In this document: in pieces, positions 17,454 through 26,538 of the stretch
Position numbering within the stretch: the stretch's first letter is position 1
Layout of the letters: every line of letters begins with the position of its first letter
Assembly: GCA_014649555.1 (NCBI GenBank)
Contig: BMTG01000002.1
Span: 496,001 to 560,000 of the forward strand
Source: Streptomyces globisporus
GTDB taxonomy: Bacteria; Actinomycetota; Actinomycetes; Streptomycetales; Streptomycetaceae
DNA: 64,000 nucleotides
Direction of reading: 5' to 3'
Translations under genes and position numbers: made by a program
Notes under the pieces: generated by a model
What the model saw: the letters and a program-made list of their open reading frames with translations, nothing else
Databases searched by the model: none
What the model was told of the DNA's origin: nothing

Positions 17454-18413
17454 TCAGGGGCAGCGGATGACCTGACCCGCGTAGGAAAGGTTTCCGCCGA
17501 ATCCGAAGAGCAGGACGGGCGCGCCGGAGGCGACCTCGCCGCGCTCGACCAGCTTGGACAGGGCCATCGGGATGGAGGCGGCGGAGGTGTTGCCGGAGTC
17601 CACGACGTCCCGCGCGATGACGGCGTTGACCGCGCCGATCTTGCGGGCGACCGGCTCGATGATCCGCAGGTTGGCCTGGTGCAGGACGACCGCGCCCAGG
17701 TCCTCCGGGGCGATGCCGGCCTTCTCGCAGACCCGGCGGGCGATCGGGGGGAGCTGGGTGGTGGCCCAGCGGTAGACGGACTGCCCCTCCTGCGCGAAGC
17801 GCGGCGGCGTCCCCTCGATGCGGACGGCGTTGCCCATCTCCGGCACGGAACCCCACAGCACCGGTCCGATGCCGGGCCCGCCCGGGGCGTCGTCGGCGGA
17901 CGGGTCGGCGGTGACGACCGCGGCGCCCGCGCCGTCGCCGAGCAGGACGCAGGTGGAGCGGTCGGTCCAGTCCGCGATGTCGGCCATCTTGTCGGCGCCG
18001 ATGACCAGCGCCCGGGTCGCCGCACCGGCCCGGATCGCGTGGTCGGCGGTGGCCAGCGCGTGCGTGAAGCCGGAGCACACGACGTTGATGTCCATGACGG
18101 CGGGCGAGCCCATGCCGAGCCGGGCCGCGACCCGGGCCGCCATGCTCGGGGACCGGTCGATGGCGGTGGAGGTGGCCACGAGGACCAGATCGATGTCCGA
18201 GGGCCCGAGACCGGCCGTGGCCAGCGCCTTGGCTCCCGCGTGCGCGGCCATCTCGTCCACCGGCTCGTCGGGCCCGCCCACGTGACGGGTCTTGATGCCG
18301 ACCCGGCTGGTGATCCACTCGTCGCTGGTGTCGACCATCGCCGCGAGATCGTCGTTGGTGAGCACCTTGGCGGGCTGGTAGTGGCCGAGCGCCACGACAC
18401 GTGAGCCGGTCAT
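17454..18413 (-). CDS. 3-oxoacyl-ACP synthase III (KAS III) family protein
   Basis: A 319-residue thiolase-fold enzyme. The catalytic triad is Cys113 (INVVCSGFTHA), the His in VVLHQANLRIIEP and the Asn in SGNTSAASIP. The glycine-rich end is LLFGFGGNLSYAGQVI. This family joins an acyl-CoA to malonyl-ACP, or carries out related acyl transfers in secondary metabolism. It is not next to fabD or an acyl carrier protein, so it is not the housekeeping fatty-acid gene and may be a dedicated priming or acyl-transfer enzyme. ATG at 18411-18413 chosen because homologous sequence starts there; an ATG at 18425 is possible. Confidence 0.88.
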   Translation of the reverse strand: MTGSRVVALGHYQPAKVLTNDDLAAMVDTSDEWITSRVGIKTRHVGGPDEPVDEMAAHAGAKALATAGLGPSDIDLVLVATSTAIDRSPSMAARVAARLGMGSPAVMDINVVCSGFTHALATADHAIRAGAATRALVIGADKMADIADWTDRSTCVLLGDGAGAAVVTADPSADDAPGGPGIGPVLWGSVPEMGNAVRIEGTPPRFAQEGQSVYRWATTQLPPIARRVCEKAGIAPEDLGAVVLHQANLRIIEPVARKIGAVNAVIARDVVDSGNTSAASIPMALSKLVERGEVASGAPVLLFGFGGNLSYAGQVIRCP

Positions 18414-18521
18414 ACGGGTTCCCATCGTCGGGTGGGGGCAGGAAACAAACACAGTCTTGGTCGCTACCGCCGGGTACGAGGGCACGTGATCCCACAGGAA
18501 ACGGGCCCACACGTTGGAGCA

Positions 18522-18550
18522 TTGACAACAGCCTGGTCAGCGTGCTGAAC
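18522..18550 (+). promoter_or_regulatory. Possible promoter for fdhD
   Basis: A consensus TTGACA at 18522-18527, then 17 bases to a weak -10 (CTGAAC). It points at fdhD, about 87 bases downstream. The -10 is poor, so this is tentative. Confidence 0.3.
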
Positions 18551-18636
18551 GGCTCGCTGCGACACGCCGGTGCGCGTGCCGGACAATGTCCCGGGGAAAC
18601 CAACAGCCGCACACGGACAGAATCGGGTTCAGCTCT

Positions 18637-19485
18637 ATGGGACGGGTCACCGAACGCCGCCGCACCCTCCGGATCCGGGACGGTGCCGTCTCCTCCCGGC
18701 CGGACACCCTGGTGGCGGAGGAGCCCCTGGAGATCAGGCTGAACGGCAAGCCGCTGGCCATCACCATGCGGACGCCGGGCGACGACTTCGCGCTGGCCGC
18801 GGGCTTCCTGGTCAGCGAGGGGGTGATAGCCGAGAGGGACGAGGTCCAGTCGATCGTCTACTGCGCCGGGGCGACGGCGGACGGCGTGAACACCTACAAC
18901 GTGGTGGACGTGAAGCTCGCGCCCGGGGTCCCGGTCCCCGACATCACGCTGGAGCGGAACGTCTACACGACCTCCTCGTGCGGCCTGTGCGGCAAGGCGA
19001 GCCTGGACGCGGTGCGCACCACGACCCGGCACCCGGTGGCCGACGCTCCCCCGGTGCGGATCACGCCCGAGCTGCTGTCCGCCCTCCCGGACCGGTTGCG
19101 GGCCTCGCAGCGGGTCTTCGACCGGACGGGCGGCCTGCACGCCGCCGCGCTGTTCTCCGAGGAGGGCGAGCTGCTGGACGTACGGGAGGACGTCGGCCGG
19201 CACAACGCGGTCGACAAGCTGGTGGGCCGGGCGCTGACGGACGGGCGGCTGCCCCTGTCGCGGGCGGTGCTGCTGGTGTCGGGGCGGGCCTCGTTCGAGC
19301 TGGCGCAGAAGGCCGTGATGGCGGGGATCCCGGTGCTCGCGGCGGTCTCGGCACCGTCGTCGCTGGCCGTGGACCTGGCAGCGGAGAGCGGACTGACGCT
19401 GGTGGGCTTCCTGCGCGGACCCTCGATGAACGTGTACGCCGGTGAGCACCGGATCGCGCTGGAGGCGGCGGCCCCGCGGGGCTGA
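18637..19485 (+). CDS. fdhD: Formate dehydrogenase accessory sulfurtransferase FdhD
   Basis: A 282-residue protein that passes sulfur from cysteine desulfurase to the molybdenum cofactor of formate dehydrogenase. The persulfide-carrying pair is seen as TSSCGLCGK (Cys115 and Cys118). Other family blocks are [30 protein letters not shown] and [15 protein letters not shown]. The ATG at 18637 begins MGRVTERR; the frame is open from 18586, but the earlier part is not conserved-looking. No formate dehydrogenase gene is within the window, so the partner must lie elsewhere. It is transcribed away from the KAS III gene. Confidence 0.93.
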   Translation: MGRVTERRRTLRIRDGAVSSRPDTLVAEEPLEIRLNGKPLAITMRTPGDDFALAAGFLVSEGVIAERDEVQSIVYCAGATADGVNTYNVVDVKLAPGVPVPDITLERNVYTTSSCGLCGKASLDAVRTTTRHPVADAPPVRITPELLSALPDRLRASQRVFDRTGGLHAAALFSEEGELLDVREDVGRHNAVDKLVGRALTDGRLPLSRAVLLVSGRASFELAQKAVMAGIPVLAAVSAPSSLAVDLAAESGLTLVGFLRGPSMNVYAGEHRIALEAAAPRG

Positions 19486-19498
19486 GCCCGGGGCCGCC
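19467..19498. terminator. Hairpin at end of fdhD
   Basis: A 10-bp stem (GGCGGCCCCG at 19467-19476 with CGGGGCCGCC at 19489-19498) spans the fdhD stop codon. As the next gene is convergent, it may end transcripts from both sides. Confidence 0.45.
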
Positions 19499-19528
19499 CG
19501 CACGCGGGTCGTCGTACGGGGCCCTCGC

Positions 19529-19744
19529 TCACTCCCCCGCGAAGGCCAGGCCCTCGGCGGCCAGCGCCTCGCGGAGAACCCGGATCGCCTTCGGGCCGAC
19601 CCCGTGGAGGGCGAGCAGCTCCGCCGCGGTCACGGTGGTGAGCTCGGCGAGGCGGGTGTAGCCCGCCGCGCGCAGAGCGCCGCGGGCCGGGTTGCCCGCC
19701 CCGTGCGGAAAGTCGTCGGCAGGCGTCCCGCCCTGGTCGCTCAT
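19529..19744 (-). CDS. Small helix-hairpin-helix protein
   Basis: A 71-residue protein whose C-terminal half is a helix-hairpin-helix motif: LTTVTAAELLALHGVGPK followed by AIRVLREALAAEGLAF. The hairpin HGVGPK is the usual DNA-backbone contact. The family of short proteins has this motif alone and no known partner. It probably binds DNA or RNA non-specifically. The ATG at 19744 is followed by a Gly/Asp-rich flexible stretch. It sits alone between two convergent or tandem genes. Confidence 0.8.
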   Translation of the reverse strand: MSDQGGTPADDFPHGAGNPARGALRAAGYTRLAELTTVTAAELLALHGVGPKAIRVLREALAAEGLAFAGE

Positions 19745-19773
19745 GGCACGTCCTCGCTGTGGGGTCCTACCGG

Positions 19774-20829
19774 CTACCGGCTCACCGTAACGGCTGGGTC
19801 GGACAGTGGGCCGGAGGCGGCGGCCCCTGCCGGGTCGTCCCGGGCCGGCGGCTCCTCGGGGTCACGCGCACGGCGCTTGGCGATCACGGCGCAGACCATC
19901 AGCTGCATCTGGTGGAACAGCATCAGCGGCAGCACGGCCAGGCTCGCGTGCGCACCGAAGATCACGCTCGCCATCGGCAGCCCGGCCGCCAGGCTCTTCT
20001 TCGACCCGGCGAACTGGATGGCGATCCGGTCCGCCCGGCCGAACCCGAGCCTCCGTGCCCCGTACCAGCTCAGGGTGAGCATCAGCGCCAGCAGGACCGC
20101 CTCGGCGGCGAGCAGCGCGCCGAGCCGGGCGGGGGTGACCTGGTGCCAGACGCCGGCGACCATGCCCTCGCTGAACGCGGTGTAGACGACGAGCAGGATC
20201 GAACCCCGGTCGACCAGGCCGAGCACCTTCTTGTGCCGGCCGAGGAAACCGCCGACCCAGCGGCGCAGGAGCTGTCCGGCCAGGAACGGGACGAGCAGCT
20301 GGAACACGATCTTCAGCAGGGAGTCCACGGAGAACCCACCCCCGGTGGACCCGAGGAGCAGGGCGGCGAGCAGCGGGGTCACCAGGATCCCGGCGAGGCT
20401 GGAGAAGGAACCGGCGCAGATCGCGGCGGGCACGTTGCCCCGGGCGATCGAGGTGAAGGCGATGGAGGACTGGATCGTGGACGGGACCAGGCACAGGAAG
20501 AGGAAGCCCGCCTGGAGCTCGGGCGTCAGCACGTACGGCACCAGCCCGCCGCTCGCCAGCCCCAGCAGCGGGAAGACGACGAAGGTGCAGGCCAGGACGG
20601 TGAGGTGGAGGCGCCAGTGCTTGAGCCCGTCGAGCGCCTCGGCCGTGGAGAGCCGCGCCCCGTAGAGGAAGAACAGCAGGGCGACGGCGCCGGTGGAGGC
20701 CCCGCCCGCCACGTCGGCGGCGGTGCCGCGGGCGGGCAGCAGTGCCGCGAGGGCCACGGTGGCGGCCAGCGCCAGGAGGTAGGCGTCGAACGGCAGCCAG
20801 GACGGCAGACGCGGGATACGGCGGGACAT
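19774..20829 (-). CDS. Bile acid:sodium symporter (BASS) family transporter
   Basis: A 351-residue membrane protein with about nine or ten helices. The segments AVALLFFLYGARLSTAEAL, LVPSTIQSSIAFTSIARGN and FSSLAGILVTPLLAALLL match the sodium-binding crossover of BASS proteins, and AIQFAGSKKSLAAGLP is also characteristic of the bacterial YfeH-like branch. It should take up or export an organic anion with sodium. It is divergent from a LysR gene with a 120-base gap, the usual sign that the regulator controls it. Confidence 0.9.
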   Translation of the reverse strand: MSRRIPRLPSWLPFDAYLLALAATVALAALLPARGTAADVAGGASTGAVALLFFLYGARLSTAEALDGLKHWRLHLTVLACTFVVFPLLGLASGGLVPYVLTPELQAGFLFLCLVPSTIQSSIAFTSIARGNVPAAICAGSFSSLAGILVTPLLAALLLGSTGGGFSVDSLLKIVFQLLVPFLAGQLLRRWVGGFLGRHKKVLGLVDRGSILLVVYTAFSEGMVAGVWHQVTPARLGALLAAEAVLLALMLTLSWYGARRLGFGRADRIAIQFAGSKKSLAAGLPMASVIFGAHASLAVLPLMLFHQMQLMVCAVIAKRRARDPEEPPARDDPAGAAASGPLSDPAVTVSR

Positions 20830-20949
20830 GTGCGGGGGCGCTCCGGCGGTCGGGGATCCGTTTCGGCGTCCATCCTGCTCCCGTACGACGCCATCGGGAA
20901 TCCCGCACACCGCTCTGACTGTCATCACGAATCCCGATAACGTGCAGCC

Positions 20950-21891
20950 ATGAACAACGCGGACAGGGCGAGCGCGGACCGGATGAACGTGCACCGGATG
21001 GACACCACGTACGACCCCGCCCAGCTGCGGACCTTCCTCGCCGTCGCCCAGACGCTGAGCTTCACGCAGGCCGCGCGCAGGCTCGGAATCCGCCAGTCCA
21101 CGGTCAGCCAGCATGTGCGGCGGCTGGAGGAGGCGGCCGGGCGGCAGCTGTTCGCCCGGGACACCCATCGCGTCGACCTCACGGACGACGGCGAGGCGAT
21201 GCTCGGCTTCGCGGGATCCATCCTGTCGGCCCACGAGCGGGCCGCGGCGTTCTTCGCGGGCACCCGGCTGCGCGGGCGGCTGCGGTTCGGGGCTTCCGAG
21301 GACTTCGTGCTGACCCGGCTCCCCGAGATCCTGGAGTCCTTCCGCCGGGACCACCCCGAGGTCGAGCTCCAGCTCACCGTGGAGCTGTCCGGGATGCTGC
21401 ACCGGCAGCTCGCGGCGGGCCGGCTGGACCTGGTGCTGGCCAAGCGGCGGACCGGGGACACCCACGGCGAACTGATGTGGCAGGACGCCCTGGACTGGAT
21501 CGGCGCACCGCAGCTGCGCCTCGATCCGGAGCGCCCCGTACCGCTGGTCGTCTTTCCGCCACCGGCCATCACCCGGGCCCGCGCCCTGGAGGTGCTGGAG
21601 GAGCACGGGCGGACCTGGCGGATCGCCTGTACGAGTACGAGCCTGAGCGGCCTGGTCGCGGCGGCCCGGGCGGGCCTGGGGGTGATGGCGCACTCCCGGG
21701 GGATGATCCCGCCGGGTCTGGTGCCGGTTCCGGCCAGGGCGGGGCTGCCGGAGCTCGGCGGGGTCGACTTCGTCCTGCTCCACGGGAACCGGCGGGGCGC
21801 GGCCCAGGACGCGGCGGACGCCCTGGCCTCCGCGATCCTGGCGGGCGGCGACCGGCTGCACCGCGGAACGGGCGGCGTGGAGGGGCCGTAG
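20950..21891 (+). CDS. LysR family transcriptional regulator
   Basis: A 313-residue LysR regulator. The helix-turn-helix is visible in AVAQTLSFTQAARRLGIRQ and STVSQHVRRLEEAAGRQLF. The effector domain starts near GRLRFGASEDFVLTRLPEI. The conserved DNA-binding part starts soon after MDTTYDPAQLRTFLAV at 20998, so that ATG is an alternative start; neither has a clear ribosome site. It is divergent from the BASS transporter and probably controls it. Confidence 0.9.
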   Translation: MNNADRASADRMNVHRMDTTYDPAQLRTFLAVAQTLSFTQAARRLGIRQSTVSQHVRRLEEAAGRQLFARDTHRVDLTDDGEAMLGFAGSILSAHERAAAFFAGTRLRGRLRFGASEDFVLTRLPEILESFRRDHPEVELQLTVELSGMLHRQLAAGRLDLVLAKRRTGDTHGELMWQDALDWIGAPQLRLDPERPVPLVVFPPPAITRARALEVLEEHGRTWRIACTSTSLSGLVAAARAGLGVMAHSRGMIPPGLVPVPARAGLPELGGVDFVLLHGNRRGAAQDAADALASAILAGGDRLHRGTGGVEGP

Positions 21892-22203
21892 CGGCTTCCC
21901 GGACCACTGGTGGCTGCCGTGGCGGGACCGGCGGCGGCACAGCCCGGCGCTGCCGGGCCCCGGCCGCTCCCCGGACCGGCACCGCCCCGGGTGCTCGCGG
22001 CGGTCGGATTCGGTGGAGATTCCGGCGCGAGCCGCTTACCCCTCCGGCAGAACTGGGCCCCCGCACGCCCGAGCCTTGCCCATCTGGCCGGATTTCGACG
22101 GTTGACCTGGGGGCTCGTCCTGGTGTGCGGAGGTTCCGGACCTCTCCCGCCGGGCCCCCGCTTGGGGTAGCGTCGCGGCGCTGTGCGGAGCGCCACGAGG
22201 AGC
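21892..22203. other. Intergenic region before the acyl-CoA synthetase
   Basis: 312 bases without a supported gene. It contains a TTGACC at 22102-22107 that could be a -35 element for the next gene, but no good -10 follows. A GAGGAG ribosome site lies just before 22204. Confidence 0.5.
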
Positions 22204-24033
22204 ATGTCATTGCGCGAATTCACTGTCCCACCCATGGCGGCGCCGCCTCAGGTCGGCGGTCTGGCCGATGTGGTCTTCGACCACGCGGAGGATGATCCGC
22301 ACCGCGTCGCGCTCGGCCGCAAGGACGCCGGGGGCCAGTGGCGCGATGTGACCTCCGGGGAGTTCCGCGATGCTGTGCTGGCGCTGGCCAAGGGGCTGAT
22401 CGCGCACGGCGTGCGGTTCGGGGACCGGGTCGCGCTGATGTCCCGTACGCGCTACGAGTGGACGCTCTTCGACTTCGCGCTCTGGACCGTCGGGGCCCAG
22501 TCGGTGCCCATCTATCCGACCTCCTCCGCCGAGCAGGTCCTGTGGATGCTGCACGACGCCGAGGTGGTGGCGGTGATGGTCGAGCACGAGGACCACGCCA
22601 TGACGGTCGGATCGGTGATCGACCGGCTGCCGCATCTGAAGCGGCTGTGGCAGCTGGACGCCGGGGCGGTGGACGAGCTGCTCGGGGCGGGCGTGGGCAT
22701 CGACGACGAGGTGGTGCAGCGGCACCGGCGCGCGGTGACGCCCGACTCCGTGGCGACCGTCATCTACACCTCGGGGACGACGGGCCGCCCCAAGGGGTGT
22801 GTGATCACCCACGCGAGCTTCATGTTCGAGAGCGACACGATGGTCACGCGCTGGGAGCCGGTGTTCCATTCCAAGCCCGGCGACGAGGCGGCCACGCTTC
22901 TCTTCCTGCCGCTGGCCCATGTCTTCGGGCGGATGGTCGAGATCGCCGCGGTCCGCGGCCGGGTCAAGCTCGGCCATCAGCCGGAGCTGTCGGCGAACGC
23001 GCTGATGCCGGACCTGCTGTCGTTCCGGCCGACGTTCATCCTGGCGGTGCCGTACATCTTCGAGAAGGTGTTCAACGGGGCCCGGCGCAAGGCCGAGACG
23101 GAGGGGCGGGCCGGGCCGTTCGACAAGGCCGTCGACATCGCGGTGAAGTACGCCGAGGCCATGGAGCTCAAGGCGTTCGGGGACGGTCCCGGCCCGTCGG
23201 CCGGGCTGCGGATGCAGCACCAGTTCTTCGACAAGGTCGTGTACAAGAAGGTCCGCGACGCGATGGGCGGCCGGGTGCGGCACGCGATGTCGGGCGGCTC
23301 CGGCATGGACCGCCGGCTCGGGCTGTTCTTCGCGGGCGCCGGGGTGACGGTCTTCGAGGGGTACGGGCTGACCGAGTCGACCGCAGCGGCGACGGCGAAC
23401 CCGCCCGAGCGCACCCGGTACGGGACGGTCGGGCAGCCGATTCCGGGGACCTCGGTGCACATCGCGGACGACGGTGAGGTGTGGGTGCACGGGCCGAACG
23501 TGTTCTCCGGCTATCTGAGCAACCCCGAGGCCACCCGGGCGGTGCTCCAGGACGGCTGGCTGGCGACCGGGGATCTCGGTTCGCTGGACGAGGACGGCTA
23601 TCTGACGATCACCGGACGGAAGAAGGAGATCCTGGTGACGTCCGGCGGCAAGAGCGTCTCCCCGGCCGGTCTGGAGGAGCGCGTACGGGCGCATCCGCTG
23701 GTGGCGCAGTGCATCGTCGTCGGCAACGACCGCCCGTACATCGCGGCGCTCGTCACCGTGGACCAGGAGTCCGTGGACCACTGGCTCTCCATGCAGGGCC
23801 GCTCCCCGCTCGGCCCGGCCGAGCTGGTGCGGGACCCGGACCTGGAGATGGAGGTCCGCCGCGCGGTGGTGGCCGCCAACACGGCCGTGTCCCAGGCCGA
23901 GTCCATCCGTACGTTCCGGATTCTGGCCCATCCCTTCACCGAGGACCTCGGGCTGCTGACGCCCTCGCTGAAGCTGAAGCGGAAGGCGATCGAGACGGCC
24001 TACGCGGTCGAGGTCGACGCGCTCTACCACTGA
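22204..24033 (+). CDS. Long-chain fatty acid--CoA ligase (AMP-forming)
   Basis: A 609-residue FadD15-like enzyme that activates fatty acids to acyl-CoA through an acyl-adenylate. The ATP loop is YTSGTTGRPKG; other adenylation motifs are GYGLTESTAAATANP, DGWLATGDLGSLDEDGYL and GRKKEILVTSGGKSVSP. The ATG at 22204 follows GAGGAGC; a start at 22183 has no such site. It is monocistronic-looking, with about 80 bases to the following reductase gene. Confidence 0.92.
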   Translation: MSLREFTVPPMAAPPQVGGLADVVFDHAEDDPHRVALGRKDAGGQWRDVTSGEFRDAVLALAKGLIAHGVRFGDRVALMSRTRYEWTLFDFALWTVGAQSVPIYPTSSAEQVLWMLHDAEVVAVMVEHEDHAMTVGSVIDRLPHLKRLWQLDAGAVDELLGAGVGIDDEVVQRHRRAVTPDSVATVIYTSGTTGRPKGCVITHASFMFESDTMVTRWEPVFHSKPGDEAATLLFLPLAHVFGRMVEIAAVRGRVKLGHQPELSANALMPDLLSFRPTFILAVPYIFEKVFNGARRKAETEGRAGPFDKAVDIAVKYAEAMELKAFGDGPGPSAGLRMQHQFFDKVVYKKVRDAMGGRVRHAMSGGSGMDRRLGLFFAGAGVTVFEGYGLTESTAAATANPPERTRYGTVGQPIPGTSVHIADDGEVWVHGPNVFSGYLSNPEATRAVLQDGWLATGDLGSLDEDGYLTITGRKKEILVTSGGKSVSPAGLEERVRAHPLVAQCIVVGNDRPYIAALVTVDQESVDHWLSMQGRSPLGPAELVRDPDLEMEVRRAVVAANTAVSQAESIRTFRILAHPFTEDLGLLTPSLKLKRKAIETAYAVEVDALYH

Positions 24034-24114
24034 CCGGCGGCAACGGGAATGCCTGGACCCGCCCGGTCGTTGTCGTGGGGAATCACCAACCGACGACGTT
24101 AGGATCGACCGCTC

Positions 24115-24951
24115 GTGAGCAAGGTCCCCTCCCTCACCCTCAACAACGGCCTCGACATGCCGCAGCTCGGTTTCGGTGTCTGGCAGGTGCCGGACGACGA
24201 GGCGGAGAAGGCGGTCGCCACGGCCATCGAGACCGGGTACCGGAGCATCGACACCGCCGCGGTCTACGAGAACGAGACGGGCACCGGCAAGGCCATCGCC
24301 GCCTCCGGCGTCGCGCGCGACGAGCTCTTCGTCACCACGAAGCTGTGGAACAGCGAGCAGGGCCACGACAGCACGCTGCGCGCCTTCGACGCCTCGCTCG
24401 ACAAGCTCGGCCTGGACTACGTCGACCTGTACCTGATCCACTGGCCGGTCCCGGCGAAGGACGCGTACACCGACACGTACAAGGCCTTCGAGAAGATCCT
24501 CGCCGACGGCCGCGCGAAGGCCATCGGTGTGTCGAACTTCCACCCCGAGCACCTGAAGCGGCTGCTCGCCGAGACCTCCGTGGTCCCCGCCGTCAACCAG
24601 ATCGAGCTGCACCCGCAGCTCCAGCAGGCCGAGGCCCGCGCCTTCCACGCAGATCACGGCATCGCCACCGAGGCCTGGTCGCCGCTGGGCCAGGGCAAGG
24701 GCCTGCTGGAGGTGCCGACGGTCGTCGCCGTCTCCCAGAAGCACGGCCGCACCCCCGCCCAGGTGGTGCTGCGCTGGCATCTGCAGACCGGCAACATCGT
24801 GATCCCGAAGTCCGTGACCCCGTCGCGGATCAAGGAGAACCTGGACGTGTTCGACTTCGAGCTGGACGCCGACGACCTCGCCGCCTTCGCGGCCCTGGAC
24901 GAGGGCAAGCGCCTCGGCCCGGACCCGGCGGAGTTCAGCGCCGGCGCCTGA
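24115..24951 (+). CDS. Aldo/keto reductase
   Basis: A 278-residue NADPH-dependent reductase with TIM-barrel fold. The catalytic tetrad is seen as Asp and Tyr in YRSIDTAAVYENE, Lys in VTTKLWN and His in YLIHWPVP. The cofactor loop is NIVIPKSVTPSRIKENL. This matches the 2,5-diketo-gluconate reductase/AKR5 group. The GTG at 24115 gives the normal family start (SKVPSLTLNNGLDMPQ). Substrate in vivo is unknown. Confidence 0.93.
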   Translation: MSKVPSLTLNNGLDMPQLGFGVWQVPDDEAEKAVATAIETGYRSIDTAAVYENETGTGKAIAASGVARDELFVTTKLWNSEQGHDSTLRAFDASLDKLGLDYVDLYLIHWPVPAKDAYTDTYKAFEKILADGRAKAIGVSNFHPEHLKRLLAETSVVPAVNQIELHPQLQQAEARAFHADHGIATEAWSPLGQGKGLLEVPTVVAVSQKHGRTPAQVVLRWHLQTGNIVIPKSVTPSRIKENLDVFDFELDADDLAAFAALDEGKRLGPDPAEFSAGA

Positions 24952-24970
24952 GCGCACCCGGCCGACAACG

Positions 24971-25002
24971 GGCGCCCCCACCGCAAGCACGGTGGGGGCG
25001 CC
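24971..25002 (+). terminator. Perfect hairpin terminator after the aldo/keto reductase
   Basis: A perfect 13-bp stem (24971-24983 with 24990-25002) and a 6-base loop, 19 bases past the stop codon. It is among the cleanest terminators in the window. Confidence 0.85.
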
Positions 25003-25062
25003 GTCGTCGGCACCTGGACGGGCGGCAGCCCGCATCACGCATCCATCGGGGAGACTGGAACC

Positions 25063-25530
25063 ATGAGCGGCGAACTCGCGCCTGTCGTCGAGGCGGGCCC
25101 GTACCGTCTGCGCAACGTCGGCAGCAAGCTGTTGCTGGAGGTGTACGGCGCGGCGAAGGGCAGCGGGGCCCGGGTCCAGCAGGGCGCGGACGACGGGACG
25201 GCCGCGCAGGTGTGGCGGCTGTCCCCGGTGCACGAGGGCGCGGCCCTCTTCCACCTGGTCAACGAGCACAGCGGGAAGCGGCTGGACGTGGCGAACGCCG
25301 ACACGTCGAACGGCACCCGGATCCAGCAGTGGAAGGCCAACAACTTCGGTGCCCAGGAGTGGCTGATCGAGCAGCATCCGGAGACGCCCGGGACGGTGAC
25401 GCTGGTGAGTTTCATCAGCGGGCTGGCCATGGAGGTCGCGGACGGTTCCACCGAGGCCGGGGGCGCGGTTCAGCAGTGGGAGGACACCGACTCCCCGTTC
25501 CAGTGGTGGCAGTTGGAGCCGGTGACGTAG
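25063..25530 (+). CDS. Ricin-type beta-trefoil lectin domain protein
   Basis: A 155-residue protein that is almost entirely one beta-trefoil. The three repeats carry the QxW-like cores: QVWRLSPV, EWLIEQHP with IQQWKANNFG, and QQWEDTD with QWWQLEP. Such domains bind sugars. Unlike most Streptomyces ricin domains it has no signal peptide and no attached hydrolase, so it may work in the cytoplasm or be exported another way. The ATG at 25063 lies 60 bases after the terminator hairpin. Confidence 0.85.
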   Translation: MSGELAPVVEAGPYRLRNVGSKLLLEVYGAAKGSGARVQQGADDGTAAQVWRLSPVHEGAALFHLVNEHSGKRLDVANADTSNGTRIQQWKANNFGAQEWLIEQHPETPGTVTLVSFISGLAMEVADGSTEAGGAVQQWEDTDSPFQWWQLEPVT

Positions 25531-25586
25531 GTCCCGGGAAGCCGGTGGCGCAGGTCCGGCGGAGCAGCCCGGGCGGTGTCGCCCGC

Positions 25587-26471
25587 TCAGCCCCTGCGGC
25601 CCAGATGCACCGTGCGGGCGGCGAGCAGGTGGACGTCGGGGCGGTGGTGCAGCCCTTCGGGGTCCTCGGGGTCCAGCAGCCGGTCCAGTACGGCGCTGTC
25701 CTCGGCCGTCAGCAGGTCGCCGAGCACCTCGCGCTCCCGGGTGATGCTCGCGACGACGTGGTCGCGGACCGGGCGGGAGACGGGGGCGGGCAGGTCGAGG
25801 AGGAAGCTGCGGGTGCCCTGCGGGACGAGGCCGACCGCGGTGAAGAGCGCGGCCCAGTCCTCGATCTCCCTCTTCGCGCCCGGGAGTTCGGAGCGCATGT
25901 GCTCGAAGCGGGTGGCGGCGGCCGCGCCCATCCGGGCCTCCAGGCCGGGCTCTCCGATACCGATGTCGCGGGGCAACCTCCGGGTGGGCAGGCCGCCTTC
26001 GACGAGCGCGACCGTTCCGCCGGCCCGCAGGAGCCCGGCGAAGCCCGCCAGCGCGGCGCGCTGGTCACCCAGGTGATGCAGGGAGTTGCCCGCCCAGATC
26101 AGATCGGCCTCGCCCAACCGGTCGAAGTCTGCCGGGAGTTCCGCCTCAAGCGTCATGAAGCGGTCGATCACCCCGAGGCGGCGCGCACGGTTCCTCGCGC
26201 GTTCCAGGAGCGCTGGTGTGGCGTCCACGGCCACCACCTCGGCCTCCGGAAAGACCTCGGCCAGCAGGCAGGAGACGACCCCGGGACCGCTCCCGATGTC
26301 GAGGATCCGGCGGACCTCGGGCGCGGTGGGCAGGGCGGCGATCCAGCGGGCCGCCTCCTCGTACTGCCTACCGTTGAGTTCGGCTTCCTGCTCCAACAGG
26401 GGACCCAGGACGTCCCAGTCGATGTCGGCGGTGTGCGTGTCGTGGTGGCCGTGACCGGCGTGGCTGCTCAT
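25587..26471 (-). CDS. SAM-dependent methyltransferase
   Basis: A 294-residue class I methyltransferase. SAM-binding motifs are ILDIGSGPGVVSCLLAEVFP (motif I), VVAVDATPALLERAR (acidic residue at the end of strand 2) and ADLIWAGNSLHHLGD. A His-rich N-terminus (SSHAGHGHHDTHT) precedes the domain. Substrate is not visible. It is convergent with the lectin gene and lies 67 bases downstream of the AraC regulator on the same strand. Confidence 0.87.
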   Translation of the reverse strand: MSSHAGHGHHDTHTADIDWDVLGPLLEQEAELNGRQYEEAARWIAALPTAPEVRRILDIGSGPGVVSCLLAEVFPEAEVVAVDATPALLERARNRARRLGVIDRFMTLEAELPADFDRLGEADLIWAGNSLHHLGDQRAALAGFAGLLRAGGTVALVEGGLPTRRLPRDIGIGEPGLEARMGAAAATRFEHMRSELPGAKREIEDWAALFTAVGLVPQGTRSFLLDLPAPVSRPVRDHVVASITREREVLGDLLTAEDSAVLDRLLDPEDPEGLHHRPDVHLLAARTVHLGRRG

Positions 26472-26538
26472 GGGGCCAGCTTCCTCATCGGCCGGTCACG
26501 CGGCAAGGTTCGTTGCCGATCCGGCAAACCGGGAGGTC

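Noticed and set aside
17431-19503. 690-codon minus-strand frame over KAS III and fdhD
   Set aside because: Crosses two divergent genes and their promoter region and lacks motifs.
21910-22170. 86-codon plus-strand frame in the intergenic region before the acyl-CoA synthetase
   Set aside because: No ribosome site, low-complexity Ala/Pro/Gly content and no recognisable fold.
22207-25377. 1056-codon minus-strand frame across the acyl-CoA synthetase, reductase and lectin genes
   Set aside because: It lies antisense to three clear genes and a terminator and has no domain.
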